Source: Megalonaias nervosa
Taxonomy: Eukaryota > Mollusca > Bivalvia > Unionida > Unionidae
Direction: 5' to 3'
Length of the DNA stretch: 64,000 nt
Assembly (NCBI GenBank): GCA_016617855.1
Contig: JAECUM010012858.1
Span: forward strand, 39,647 to 103,646
The translations under genes and the position numbers were made by a program. Below the pieces are notes generated by a model. The model did no database searches, was not told the DNA's origin, and saw only the letters and a program-made list of their open reading frames with translations. Position 1 is the first letter of the stretch. Each line of letters starts with the position of its first letter. This document shows, one piece after another, positions 23,101 to 34,729 of this stretch.

Positions 23101-24079
23101 TTATTGCCCTTTGTCTATTGACATGGACAGTAAAAGAGGATTTTCATCTTTTAGTTGGGCTGGATTCGTGATCTGCAGGCCTGTCGGAGATGTGGGTCAG
23201 TTTCACACAGAACTAAGACTGGATCAGTATAGCAGTAATGTGATATAGATCTATATATCACATTCTGATGCAGTAATTGATAATCATTTTAAACTGGACT
23301 GGTTCATTCAGAAATTTTAAAATTCTGACAAATACTCAACTTGTCAAGATCACTTATGTTCAAGAAATGGAATAAATTAATAAACAGGTTTTCTTCTGTA
23401 TGAATGAGTCAAACATGACAGGAAGTAAACAAAGTTGATCATGTAGAGCTACATGCCTTAGTCTTGGCTTTGCATTTGCCTGTGCAATTAATTGTGCAGA
23501 TACACAAATAAGCATGTCCTTTTTCGTATTTCTTTAACATTTTATGTACTTGTTCTTGGTGTTCTTATTAAATTGAACATTGAATATAATATGGCTCAAG
23601 TTAGGAAAACATGGCAACAGTCTACAAGTTAACATACCTGAATAGCATTAAATATGCATCATCAATACATATCACGTATCAAATTGCATATTATGTTACA
23701 TATTGTGTCAGAAGTGAGCTATTGACCCCCAATCCATCTTTTTAGATGCAACTTTTCTTAACAATTGCAGGAGTCCAGACATCTGAATACGAGAGACATT
23801 AATTCTGTGCAATTCTATGCATTTGAAGAAATTAAAAAGTGGACTGGAAGTGAGAGGATTCAAGGAGAGGAGGAAATAGTCGTGCAAAACTTGCTACATA
23901 ACAAAGCACCATATTTATGTGGTCCATCCGAGGTTTTGTTCACATATGATTTGCTGCTTGGTGTGAAAGATGGCAATTCATCAACTGATGAAGCTCACCA
24001 GAAAGATGTAATCAGTCAGATTGATAAAGAGATTGAAGATCAAGAAGTAGAAAGAGAAATGATTGCATTAGACTATTAG
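13890..24079 (+). CDS. YqaJ-type (lambda exonuclease-like) nuclease gene, 3 coding exons, ~294 aa
   Basis: Joined exons 13890-14178, 15437-15723 and 23771-24079 give an open frame with matching phases (1, 0) and GT/AG borders. The fold is the YqaJ viral-recombinase family of PD-(D/E)xK nucleases, which resect DNA 5'-3' in phage recombination. Visible residues are QRSREWFDLR (7-16), the Glu-bearing HGIEMEKVICEAYE helix (62-75), SPDAIV with D104, CEFKAP with E120 and K122, and MAQMQGQM (138-145). The ~100-residue C-terminus (exon 3) is acidic and not recognised. Eukaryotic copies are known in ISL2EU-type transposons and as stand-alone invertebrate genes. Three coding exons with an 8-kb intron favour a resident, domesticated gene. 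Poly(A) signals lie at ~24700. Confidence 0.85.
14179..15436 (+). other. YqaJ gene intron 1
   Basis: GT at 14179 and TTTCTAG ending at 15436. No repeat or nested gene recognised. Confidence 0.75.
15437..15723 (+). CDS. YqaJ gene coding exon 2 (catalytic core)
   Basis: Completes Gly97 and encodes the Asp, Glu-x-Lys and Gln motifs of the active site. It ends GTTCAG|GTATTG in phase 0. Confidence 0.88.
15724..17130 (+). other. YqaJ gene intron 2, first part, nothing recognised
   Basis: AT-rich intronic sequence without recognisable repeat family or coding frame. Confidence 0.5.
17131..17852. repeat. 52-bp minisatellite, 12 exact-length units plus degenerate end
   Basis: Units start every 52 bases from 17131 to 17755 (12 full units), then a partial thirteenth and a decayed fourteenth. 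The consensus runs GGTTGGATACATTTAATAAA, then a CATG-x-ATCATTTTGGTG block, then ATAGAAAGTTTCACA. Variants (GGTT/GTTT start; GTAT/GCAT/GCCTT middle) recur in similar order in units 3-5 and 6-8, hinting at a three-unit higher-order period of 156 bases. Confidence 0.95.
17853..18389. other. YqaJ gene intron 2, middle part, nothing recognised
   Basis: No gene or repeat family recognised. Confidence 0.4.
18390..19060 (-). repeat. Degenerate array of the dispersed ~145-bp repeat, reverse orientation
   Basis: Recurring phrases (TTTTCACTGAAAGACCTC, CCATTTTGAAAA, AATGGTGCTGATCAG) are the reverse complement of the ~145-bp monomer seen at 44.6, 49.8 and 55.4 kb. Old and strongly diverged. Confidence 0.55.
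19788..20423 (-). pseudogene. DIRS-like retrotransposon reverse transcriptase fragment
   Basis: An open stretch of 211 codons, with RT motifs typical of tyrosine-recombinase retrotransposons: VVSLNLTNSYFQVPI (start of the palm), then LGLLVNWEKSNLYPSQ and HLGMEL, followed by a LLGLF region near the RNase H side. The block that should hold the YxDD catalytic loop is missing between the two, so the copy is dead. No recombinase or RNase H is recognisable downstream. It lies in intron 2 of the YqaJ gene on the opposite strand. Confidence 0.7.
20424..22310 (-). mobile_element. Probable remainder of the DIRS-like element (gag side), decayed
   Basis: Higher in GC than its surroundings. Short minus-strand frames (20797-20988, 21053-21382) are Pro/Ser-rich and could be relics of a gag-like ORF. 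A GTT microsatellite (20588-20600) and C-rich run (20641-20662) are present. Two stretches, ~21900-21960 and ~22150-22210, repeat each other with a 250-base offset (CGCCTACTGAGCTGCC vs TGCCTACTGGGCTGCC). Boundaries unknown. Confidence 0.35.
22311..22860. repeat. Three degenerate tandem units of ~190 bp
   Basis: An AAAGCATA(A/G)ATTAG-like phrase recurs at about 22348, 22550 and 22733 with related flanks (GAATGAGAAAACAAAGCATA, AAGCGCAAAGCATAAATT, AAAAGGAAGCATAAATTAG). It could belong to the end of the retroelement to the left. Confidence 0.4.
22861..23770 (+). other. YqaJ gene intron 2, last part, nothing recognised
   Basis: No coding frame or repeat recognised. The acceptor TTGCAG ends at 23770. 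Confidence 0.45.
23771..24079 (+). CDS. YqaJ gene coding exon 3
   Basis: Encodes the last 102 residues, starting ESRHLNTRD and ending IALDY-stop. Phase 0 matches exon 2. Composition is acidic and polar; no domain recognised. Confidence 0.7.
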   Translation, partial: ESRHLNTRDINSVQFYAFEEIKKWTGSERIQGEEEIVVQNLLHNKAPYLCGPSEVLFTYDLLLGVKDGNSSTDEAHQKDVISQIDKEIEDQEVEREMIALDY

Positions 24080-24717
24080 ATTAATATTAGACTTTTAATG
24101 AAATCATCTTTGAATTAAACACTCATTAAAAATAGATTACAATTCAACTATCATTGATAAGTTGATTGATGTTTTCTGTTTTGTATACATTTATACACAG
24201 GACAACATAAATTATACAGACTGATATTTGTAAATCTAGAATGCATTTTTCTCCACATCGTTAGGGTTCTTCTTAATGACCTGTTAATTAGACAAATTCC
24301 TTATGTCCAATTAGACAGGAAATTTAACATTACAGTAACTGGAAATCATTTGGCAAATTTTCAAATATTATGGCACAATGAATTTCCGATATAGTTTGAT
24401 GTAGTTATATCATCAGAAACATGAAAAACATGAAATACATGTGTAATCATATTGTACATAATTCCACAATGTTATATTTTTATAATAATATACAATGTAT
24501 ATAAATGTCTGTATTTCACAAATATATGCCACCGAAAATGATTAATTTTGATACAGCAGTGATAACATTTTATAAACCGTTTTAGTAATATATTATTTAT
24601 GTTTTAAATGTTTTAGGTATCAGAATGTAATTTAGCATGAAATAAGCTAATGCTTATTGTGTTATATAATTTATAACATGAATTGTATATGGGCAATGGC
24701 CATAAATAAAAATAAAA
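24080..24717 (+). terminator. YqaJ gene 3' UTR with poly(A) signals
   Basis: An AT-rich trailer ends in overlapping AATAAA motifs at about 24700-24714, the likely cleavage signal. Confidence 0.5.
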
Positions 24718-26411
24718 GTCTTCATTGTCATTTATTTTGTACTTGAACTAAATATTCATTACTTAGTGTGGATAATCAAAAGCATCTATAGATGTGTGGG
24801 CCATTTGTACTGAATGCATACATGAATCCTACAACTTTGAAAAATTCTTGAGTTTGAGATGTCTTGAAAAGACCTTGAATTTTCAAAAAAGTTGGTTTTG
24901 TCCTAGGAAAGTCTTTGAATTTCATGATAGATTTCTTGATATGTTCACCAAACTCCTGGAATGTATATAACGGAATACAAAACATTAAAACCGCATGCAT
25001 CACTTTTTATATTCAGAATTTACATGTTATGCAAATATAATGAATACATAATATTGATTAAAATTGCATGGATTAAGCGACACATGATGGTAGTTACCAG
25101 ATGAAGTTGTGTCTCTAGTGACATATTGTGGTTTTTTTCTTCTACATTTGTACCTGTTTGTGCAGTGATGACAAAAGTATCACACAGAGAAAGTTCAATT
25201 TCTTTTACAGAAATACTCCTTGAAACTTTTGGAAGTCTATGATAACACCCTGAAAAACACCTCTTTTGGGCTGTTTGAATTACGCATATATTCAAGAAGT
25301 TTCTAACATTCCTGTATATTTGTTACTACAGATGACAATATATTGTTTCATTATGGCAAAAAGTGTCCAGACAAGATTGAAATAATGTACTAAAAGTCTT
25401 TAAACTTAATATGCATGAAATCCATTGAATAACTTGTCCAATTAATCCATTTTAAAAGATGGCCAATTTTGACTGTAAATGTAAAGCTGTACAGTATGTA
25501 TTGCAAGATATTTTGCAGTAGATCATCGGCTTAGAATGTCTTTAAATTGCACTGTCATTCTCTTAGACAAAATTTGATCCTTGCTTCTATTGTCATCACA
25601 AAGTACAAAACAAAAATAGTCCTTTGATTGCACCATCACTGGACCAGTCCAGGAGCTGACAAATTTTAAAATTAGGAAATGCATATGGAAATTCAGCTTA
25701 AAATTAGTAGTCCAGAGAAGGTGCTGTATATACTCGTGTACATGTTAGAATAAACTGCAAACAGCATAGACCCTGATATACCAGCACATTGTGCAATGGC
25801 AGATCTGGAACTGTATTGTTTGTAGTTGTATCTGACTTGTAAATAAGCACCAATATAAAACTGTTAGCTCATTGAGTTGCCATTTTGTTTATTCATAATA
25901 AATGATTTTCTTCTTTTTCTAAATCATTTTGATGCAGTGGTATGTGGGGAGATAGAGTGAAGAACAGACATGAAGGTATCACAGTATCTTTCCACTAAAG
26001 TGTTGGGATTTTTAAAAAACCCACCTCCTTAACAATCTTAATTTGGCACACCAGGTATATGTTATTAGCAAACTATTTAGAATTTGTGAGTTCTGGGTTA
26101 TTTTCATTACAACAGGTACATTCAGTATCAACAAATAGCAGGCTTCTTGTGCATCAAGTTTAGAAATAGGATTAAGATGGAGTATTGTTTGGACTTATAC
26201 TCACAACATTCAAATTTAACTCGTGTTTTTCTGTCAATATATAGCAACCCATTTTTCTTGTAGGAAATCATCTTCATGATACTGCCGTTATTTAAGTGGA
26301 TTCAAATTATACACATAGTACTTGAGATTTCTTTAAGTTGGGTTGAAATGTTTAAATAATTCCTCTAATTCTATTTGTCCCACTTGAAATCAGTTAATAT
26401 TTACTTAAACT
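24718..26411. other. Intergenic, MITE-like fragment at ~25727-25860
   Basis: No gene recognised. At 25727 a TGCTGTATATACTCGTG end resembles the MITE at 11051, and TCTGACTTGTAAATAAGCACC near 25850 is the likely opposite end. Confidence 0.4.
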
Positions 26412-26775
26412 TCCCTCCGGTGGCCTAGTGGTTAGAATCAGATGCAGGATGTCGCAGGTTCAAACCCTGCCCGAGTCATATCAAAGTCTCCTAAAAGTGG
26501 TACTTACAGCTGCTTCGCTTGGCGCTCAGCATTAAGAGGTTAGTGTTAGGACTGGTCAGCCTGGTGTCAGGATAATGTGACTGGGTGGGATATCATGCTA
26601 CATGTCTGTGGCATGATGCCCCAGTGCTTGATGGGTGGGACATCATGCAACGTGTCTGTGGCATGATGCCCCAGTGCTTGACATCACTATAAACTGCCAC
26701 ACTGCAGACATCACAATGATATGACTGAAAAATTTTCAAGCTATGTTAAAAATCCAAATCACACACACACACACG
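26412..26775 (+). mobile_element. SINE family 1 copy with internal duplication
   Basis: Head with TGGCCTAGTGG and GGTTCAAACCC boxes, then the common body. The hairpin segment (CATCATGC...GCATGATGCCCCAGTGCTTGA) is present twice in tandem (~26590-26635 and ~26638-26683). CA-repeat tail. Confidence 0.9.
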
Positions 26776-29439
26776 CGCTTGAACTTCCAAATAAATCTGT
26801 TTATAGCAGAAAGGCATACTGAAATGGTCCTTAAATTATGGGTTATTGACGAATAGCTTAAAATTCTAAAATATGATTTTTGCAGTCAGATCTTTATACT
26901 GGCTTGTTTGTGTTTGTTCTGGATCCATCTTTTGAAATTTGCATATGTGTGATTCTACTGGGTGGTAGGACAAAAAAAACTTGTTAAATGACAGCTACTG
27001 CACATACTGTTTGACAGTTGAAATCTACCTCTTTTGAAAAATAACGTTTTTAATTTTTGAAAACAAGCTATATTTTTACACATTCCACGTTACAGAAACC
27101 AGTTGGAACCAGTCTGCAGGGACTGGAAATTTTATGCTAGTGCATTGATCTATGTCTGAGTAATTGGCTTTAGAAGGCTAATGAGTACACAACAAACTGT
27201 TAATTGAATATTAGTTTTATGATCAGGAGAGTGTAAGGCCAAGTACAGAATGTTTAATGAGGTGTTGTAAGTATTAAAGAGATCAAAGGTGGTCCATGAT
27301 AGTTTTCAAGTATTTGAATAATATTGATACTGTGAGTATATGATCAATTCTTCATGAAATACAAAGTGATTCAAGGGAAATCTGGACCATAAAACTATTA
27401 GGAGCATGTGAAAATTAATAATCACAGCGAATGTCTTAAGTGGTCATTAGTCAGTAATCCTGTGAAGGAAACTAAACTGCTTGTGGACTTTAGAGACAAA
27501 AATCTTTGCTGTGAACTAGGCAATACATAACTTTTCCATTACCATTTAATTGCTAGTATCAATTCATTATTTTTGCAACTTTTTCCTTAGGAATCTGATT
27601 CATGTTAAAAACATGCTTTTCATTATAGCATGAAGAGAATATATATTATGTAAAAAAAAAACTAACTTATTTTCTTTGTAATCTCTTTGAAATACATACA
27701 ATTTATGTCCTTAAAAATCTACTGGTTTAGAAATCAATCTACTGATCAAAATTTTTAAATCTACTGGTTTGATGTTCTGATTCTGTGACATGTATATATT
27801 TGACTTGGTGAAGTTGGTCAGGAACCAGACTAACATTACATGTGGTACCTCACATTTTGATTTACATGTTCATGTAAATTGTCCATGAGATCAAGCATTT
27901 GCTCTTACGCTGTAGCATCATCTGGAACTCTCGTCTGCTCATTAAACAAAAACACTGACGGTGAAGGGGACACAAATCAGCTGTTTGTAATGTCCAAACA
28001 GTTCGCATGGAAGTGTCACAAAAAAATGCATATTTGGCCAAGTTTGGAAATCAGCAGGAAAGGCAACTACATTTATTGGACATCATGTATTGATTTGAGT
28101 ATTGTCCACAGTGGAGAGATAACTGAACTTTAAAAAGTATATGAGATCTGGAAGGTAATTGTTGACCTCCATGGGGTCTGGAACTACTGTTTCTGAAACT
28201 GAACTGGAGGTTATTAGGGCTGAAAAATATGCTTTAGAACCTTTTTAGTAAAACATAATGTTGCCTTCACTGGATCAATCCGTACTTGTAAACATTTCAA
28301 ATGCATGAGTTCCTAGTCAACAAAATCAGTAAACGAGATTTCATTACACCCTACTGAAAATTTGTCTAACTTATAAAAAATGTTGACTCTTTTACTTGGG
28401 TCTTTATAAAGTTGGCAGGCCTGCATAAGCTCTTGTAAGGTACTTATACTCTGTAGCCATGCAAAACCAGAACTAATCAATGCGATAGCTTTAAAAGTTG
28501 ATCCAAAGGGTAGTTGCATATCATTGTCTTCTTCTGTTTTTTTTTCACACAAGTTAAGAGGAATTATGGCCATAATTGGACATAAAAATTTGACAAGTCT
28601 TTTTTTAAAAAAAAATAATTACATTATTTGCAAGTTCCTACATGCCAGCCTCGTGAGAGGTACAAGTGTAATTGTTGCTAATATAAATGTCAAAAAAGCG
28701 TAATCGGAACATAAATATTACATGCTATAATTACAGTACATGCTATGAAAAATGTACATTTTTACTGATAACCTGGATCTACAGTAAGTCAAAGTGCATG
28801 GCAAAATCCCTGTGGATTAGAACTACCGGTAGATCACAAACACAAAACAAACTGACAAATTACTTACATTTAATACTAGCTTTAATTTGCCTAGATGTCC
28901 AACTTTCAGCGAATGATCATGATGCCCACAAATTCTGCATTGAACTCAGTGGGCTGTATTAGATCACTCTCATATTCTTTTCAGATTTGTAACACAGTGT
29001 CGATTTGTCCTTTTTCTGATCGAACATGTGTTGAAATTTAAAAAGACCATTCTGCTTGAAGACTTTTATCTACAAGTCAGACTGTAAAAGCCTGTTATGC
29101 TTAGGATCTAGTGCCATTTTCTTTAAAAGTATTTACTGTACTGCTATCTAACTTGATCAATATAAATGAATGTGAGACAAAGTTTAAAATCAAAGAAACC
29201 TGTGTTTTCTTGGAATTGGGTCATATACAGTTGCTATAAATAGAAAAAAAGGAAAGTACATGCAGGTCCATAATAGGCAAATTAACTCTTAATGCTATTC
29301 TTACTCAGCAGTCTTTCCTTTCAGAATATTTTCAAAGAGATGATAATAAAAATGACAAACACAACCTTTTATTTTTTTTTATTTTTTAATGTACCAGAAA
29401 AGCATAATCCATATACAGGCGTAATTAGATGGAAAAAAA
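26776..29439. other. Intergenic, nothing recognised
   Basis: Short frames at 27879-28133 (+) and 28313-28573 (-) are open, but I recognise no domain, splice partner or repeat family in them. Confidence 0.4.
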
Positions 29440-29615
29440 AAGTGTAATGATTATGCCCTAAGTGTAATGGTTGTCATGTATGCAAGTATAATGATTATGC
29501 CCTAAGTGTAATGGTTGTCATGTATGCAAGTGTAGTGATTATGTCCTAAGTGTAATGGTTGTCATGTATGCAAGTGTAATGATTATGCCCTAAGTGTAAT
29601 GGTTGTCATGTATGC
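29440..29615. repeat. 44-bp minisatellite, four units
   Basis: Four head-to-tail units of 44 bases, each containing AAGTGTAATG twice (AAGTGTAATGATTATGCCCT then AAGTGTAATGGTTGTCATGT plus ATGC). Units differ at one to three positions. Confidence 0.95.
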
Positions 29616-30269
29616 AAGAGAACACTACTGTTATGCTTGTAGATAATACCATACTTACTATCCTGAAAAAAATAGCAAAAACGATTTCCAGCAGCCTGTT
29701 ATTTGGTTTCACAAGTGCATCTGTCCAGTTCACACCTAGTCGGGCATGTGGTGAAGAAATACTCACAAAATCACAAGAAACTTTTCACTCGCTATTTATA
29801 GCTGTTGGGCTGAATCACTTGCCTTTTTAAACTAAGTTCTTGTTTGCTGTATATTACACATTGACAAGAATTGTCTTCATTATAGACCAGCATTTTTGTC
29901 ATTAGTGTAATTCAGTTGTGCAGTTTCAAAAATGAGTTTGTAAGATATAGCTAAGTTATGCAGTGTAGGAAGTTTTGAGTTACATTTTACATAAAAAAGC
30001 ATCATGCAAGTCCAAGTATCCTAGATATCTTTTATCCTAACTTTAATGTACTCCAAATTGTATTGCATTTTTTTGCAGTGTGCATTTAAACTTAACTGTA
30101 CCTCTTCATTGATTTTATTTAATTGTATACATTACTCTCCCGTTAGAGAAGATTTCATTTAGTCGTGGATCTGATTCCTTGCCAGGAGCAGTTTACCTTA
30201 TTTGGCATGCACATAGTTGGCGAAGGAAACAATTACTTTTCTACTGACCACAAGCAGGGAATGTCTGTA
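29616..30269. other. Intergenic, nothing recognised
   Basis: No gene or repeat family recognised. Confidence 0.45.
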
Positions 30270-30552
30270 TGTGTGTTTGTGTTTGGATTTTTAATATAGC
30301 TTTAACAATTTTAGTCATATCACTATGATGTCTGCAGTGTGACAGTTTTTAGTGATATCTAGGACTGGGGCATCATGCTGCAGACATGTAGCATGATGTC
30401 CCACCCAGTCACATTATCCTGACACCAGGCTGACCAGTCCTAACATAAACCTCTTAATGCTGAGCACCAAGTGAGGCAGGTGCTAGTACCATTTTTATAA
30501 GTCTTTGGTATGACTTGGCTGGGGTTTGAACCCTGCGACCTCCCGCATCTGA
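30270..30552 (-). mobile_element. SINE family 1 copy, minus strand, head truncated
   Basis: Begins with the GT-rich reverse of the CA tail, then the reverse complement of the family body, and ends at the B-box region (GTTTGAACCCTGCGACC). The A box is missing. Confidence 0.9.
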
Positions 30553-31478
30553 GGCTGATCAAACAATGTTATACATTTGAAAGACTCTAGACTTGTGTAT
30601 GAGTGTAGCAATGTGTAATTGTTAACTAATTTTGTCTCACAAAGAGAAGTTTAAAATTCATATGTGTATGACATACATACATTGAAGATACAAGTTAATG
30701 TACAGTGTATCCTTGTGTAGCCTGTAAAGGGATAGAAGAATTCTGCTTTGTAGGGGATGTTATCAGGCAAATAAACTTGACCATTTTCTTGATCCAAAAC
30801 GAGTTTGGTCGGGAAGTATGGCTGTTATAAGAAGAGGATTGGACTTGACATTGGATACCCAAAAGTGTTTAGCACCCAATCCAATAAAAATGGTCAAACA
30901 AAGGTTTTGTTCCAGCGCTGAGGTTTTTGTTTGCACAGAAAAATAGAATATATTGTCATAATTCAACTTTTAAATGAAAGTTATGGTATATATTAATATT
31001 AAATACAATAAAATGTATACTTTATCTTTTCTATGTGCAGATGAATCAAACTTTGCAAATATGTGCATTTCTGCCTGTTGCATCAGCAACTACAGTACTT
31101 AAGCTTTAAAAAAGCATAGTTAACTGTATAAATAATACATCTGTTTGACATTTTTGTAATATAATTTCAATCTCATAAATGCCCTATACATTGACTATCT
31201 ATGGGTTTTATTTAAAGTTTTGTCTCAGTTCTATTTTTGATGCTGAATAACCTATAATATCAATAACATTTTTCTGTTGGTTGCTTAACAATTTCACCTT
31301 AACTTTTTAAGAAAACAAAAAATGTGTATGGACAACATATTAATAGCTACAAAGTGAAATCATGACCTATACACAATTATTTTGATTGGATTTTGCTCAG
31401 AACATAATCAGTTACTTGGCATTAAGCCGTCACATTTAAGAATATAACTTCCATAATACAATTTTCAAATAAAAAATT
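30553..31478. other. Intergenic, nothing recognised
   Basis: AT-rich; no gene or repeat family recognised. Confidence 0.45.
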
Positions 31479-31689
31479 TACTGTATAGTTTGGGACATCG
31501 TATTTGTTGGGACACCATAAATTAATTTTAAAAGTAATTTTTTTGTGCATTGTATGTTCTGGGACACATCGTTTTTTTTCAAGTCGTAAGTTGTGGGACA
31601 CCTTTTAAATCATTAGAAAATACATGTCGGAAAATGCACTCCAACTGAAATTTTACTTTAAAAAATATAAAACTGTGTACTTGAGATAA

Positions 31690-32063
31690 AACTCTTTAAT
31701 CCACTGCAGCAGCATCTCATCAACACAACCCTTCTCCTGCACACATATTATCCATTCTTTTGGTACATTTTTGTTTTTAGCTTTCTCATACCGTGAAAAA
31801 TTGTTAGAGTCAACACATCACCTGAAGTGGAAACTGCAAGGACTAAAGTCAGATTTTTTCAAATCTGCACCAGTCTTGCTAATTCTCACACTTCTGACCC
31901 CCATCTTATCATCAGTCTTTCCAGGAATGCAATCAAAGTACACTAGAATTTTCTCCATGTTAATGATCATATTGTCGGCGAAATCATCTGCTTCTCTTCT
32001 GGCCTTCATGAATTCATCACAAGATTTTATTTTCTCCAAATCTTCTGGATGACACTGGGTCAT
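31690..32063 (-). pseudogene. pogo/Tigger DDE transposase fragment
   Basis: The minus-strand frame 32063-31818 holds NMEKILVYFDCIP, then GVRSVRISKTGAD, the pattern of the first catalytic-strand region in Tigger/jerky-type DDE transposases, where an Asp is expected but Glu is seen here (NMEK). Further down (31790-31690) VPKEWIICVQEKGCVDEMLLQWI matches the following block in order, in a different frame. Key parts are lost, so it is inactive. Confidence 0.65.
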
Positions 32064-33420
32064 TGATGCCCATGCATGAAGTACTATATTGTGTCACTTT
32101 AAAATTTGTTCCACTGTTTCAATTTATTTTAAAAATTCCCATGAATACTGGTGAAAAGGAAGAAAAGTTTGCTTCCATATCTCAGCCGACTTTGTATATT
32201 AAAAAAAAATAATCCATAGTTGGCTTATGATGTCAGCTTGCTCTGCAATAAAATAACATTTATATTGATATCCTTTTTAAAAAAAATGGCTTCAGAGTGT
32301 CCAAAGTTGGCTTCTGAGGTTGGCTTGTTTTGTAATAAAAATAACCTTTGTCCTTGATGTCCTGTCGGCCAGTTCAAAGAAGGAGTTTACTGCTCACTGC
32401 CGGTTGTGTTTATTCACCACCCGGGCTTCAACGTGCTTGGCATCTGTAGTTACTATTAATACAAAGGAGCATTGATGTCTGCGGGTAAATAGTAATGAAC
32501 TTTTGTAACCTGTGCTGGTGAAAAGATTGTCATTTGCACTCAGGTGAATGTGTTTTCAGATAATGATTTTTATTTGTGAGATACTGTCATACAGTAGACC
32601 TGGATATAATTCATCTTGGTTATTTTGCACCTAACACCATGTCATGCGTGAATGGCAGTTGTCTTCAATATATCGGTTGATTATTTCCATCTCTTTTGCA
32701 AAATCATCTGCTTCTCTTCTGGCCTTCATGAATTCATCACATGATTTTATTTTCTCCAAATATTCTGGGTGACGCTGGGTCATCGATATCCATGCACGAA
32801 GCACTATATTGTGTCACTTTAAATTTGTTTCATTGTTTCAATTTATTTTCAAAATTCTCATGAATATCGGTGAAAAGGAACAAAAGTTTGCTTCCATATC
32901 TCGGCCATCTTTGTATATTAAAAAAAAATCAAACAAAAAATCAACTCACTTAAAAGAATCCATAGTCAGCTTCTGATGTCGGCTTGCTTTGCAATAAAAT
33001 AACCTTTGTATTGATATCCCTTACAAAAAAAAAAAGTAACCAAGGCTGGCTTCTGAGGTTGGCTTGCTTTATAAATAAAAGTAACATTTGTCTTTTATAT
33101 CCTGTAGGTAAGTTCAAAGACGGAGTTTACTGCTCTCTGCTAGTTGTGTTTATTCACCGCCTGGGCTTCTATGTGCTTGGCATCTGTCGTTACAATACAA
33201 AGGAGCAATGATGTCTGCGGGTAAATAGTAATGATACTTTTATAACCCATGCTGGTGAAAGATTATCACTTACAATCAAGTGAATGTGTTTTCAAATAAT
33301 GATTTTTATTTGCGAGATACTGTCATACAGTAGACCTGGATATAATTCAATCTTGATTATTTCGCACCTAACACCGTGCCATGCGTGAATGACAGTTGTC
33401 TTCAAGATATCAGTTGATTA
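31976..33420. repeat. Tandem duplication of ~720 bp inside the Tigger-like element
   Basis: The phrase AAATCATCTGCTTCTCTTCT occurs at ~31981 and ~32701, and the following ~700 bases repeat with moderate divergence (GTTTATTCACC, GGCATCTGT, CAGTAGACCTGGATATAATTC in both). Confidence 0.9.
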
Positions 33421-33859
33421 TATCCCTCTTGTTTGCAATTTTGTTGGATCCAGTTTCAGTCAGGTAACATATTCAAACCTTTGAGCACAACCACACACAA
33501 TTTGTTTCTCAATGTCCATGTCAATGAACAACATGGTGTGTTATTGGACATAAGCAATGCATGCTACAGTGTGGATGCCTACGCTACATATGCGGATTTT
33601 GTGCATATATTTTATTCTTTAATACTCATGTTGAAGAAAAGGAATAAATGATAACAATACATGGTTAGTTTCTTTCTTTTTTTTATCAAATAAGCGTTCT
33701 ATTTATCTATATTGCAATGTGCAGTGGGAGGGGGGAGCACAAATGCAATACAAATTTTCGTTTCTTAAGTCTTGGGACATATGATCTAGGTGAAAAAAAG
33801 TTTCACCATAAGTTCTGGGACTGGAAAAAAAATATTTTATCATGTCCCAGTATATACGG

Positions 33860-34510
33860 TAAATAACGGTATTGCTGAAATTATAACAAAAATGTAACTT
33901 CCGTAATGTATAACATCCACAGCAATGAGCAGTGTGTGCCTCATTCCCATAGAATTTTTTCTTACATATGTGGCTTATTTTTCATATTTAAATACTAAAT
34001 ATGTATATTTATCAAAAAAGTTCAAAATTATTCATTTTCCTAAGCTTTAAAATTGAATTTTTTCCTTAACTTGGATAATTTTCCTGGGATTTGGTATTAG
34101 ATACTGCTGAAGACATGTTAAAAATTACTGCTATTGTTATTGCCATTCACTGCAAACTGTACTAGTGAAAAAATGGTGAACAGTTTACTCTGAAATGTAT
34201 AGCCATATAATTTTTTTTCTCTCAATATTTGCCATTTAAATTGAAAGAAAGCTGTTGAAAGTTATGATCTTTGTTTTTGAATATAGAATGTATAAAACTT
34301 CCTTCTCATTTCGAGTGCCATTCAAATTTTGGGGCGATAAATCATTTTGTAAACCTCACTATTATGACTCTAGTCATGAATTTATCAATTTCATTAACAT
34401 TTATTGAGACTGGAAAGTGACTGATGTGTTATCTGTCAAAGGGTGAAAAAAAATAAATAAAAGTGGTTCACCAGACAAATATTTTGTCAGTGCAGAATGG
34501 TTTGTTGTTA
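33860..34510. other. Intergenic, nothing recognised
   Basis: No gene or repeat family recognised. Confidence 0.45.
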
Positions 34511-34729
34511 TATGGTTTGATGCCATTTTTCAGCGCAAAAAAGGCTATGCGTGGTGGCCAGTATAAATGTTGGAGGAAGAACCTGGGAAAAGAACCACCT
34601 ATCTATGAGAAGTTTTCTCACATACCCACACTGGCTGAGCCCGAGACTCAAACCCACGCAGACAGGGGTCAGATGGCAGTGATCCGTAATGGTGAGTGCT
34701 TTAGACCACTTGGCCACTCGGGGCCCCCT
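34511..34729 (-). mobile_element. SINE family 2 copy, minus strand
   Basis: Read on the minus strand it starts GGGGCCCCGAGTGGCCAAGT (tRNA-like A box GGCCAAGTGG) with a B-box-like GGGTTTGAGTCTCGG. The body matches the copy at 48183-48393 (GGTGGCCAGTATAAATG, ACCTATGAGAAG on the plus strand). The head resembles a Leu/Ser-type tRNA. Confidence 0.8.

Larger units (their letters stand above)
31481..33859 (-). mobile_element. pogo/Tigger-like DNA transposon, 2.4 kb, decayed
   Basis: Ends CTGTATAGTTTGGGACAT (left) and ATGTCCCAGTATATACGG (right) are imperfect inverted repeats, flanked by TA at 31479-31480 and 33860-33861, the usual target duplication of the IS630-Tc1-mariner group. Subterminal GGGACA repeats are frequent. 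Transposase remnants lie on the minus strand (31690-32063). The interior carries a ~720-bp tandem duplication (31976-32695 and 32696-33420). Confidence 0.75.

Noticed and set aside
27879..28573. Two open frames (27879-28133 +, 28313-28573 -)
   Set aside because: No recognisable family, no consistent splice partners; kept only as unassigned intergenic sequence.
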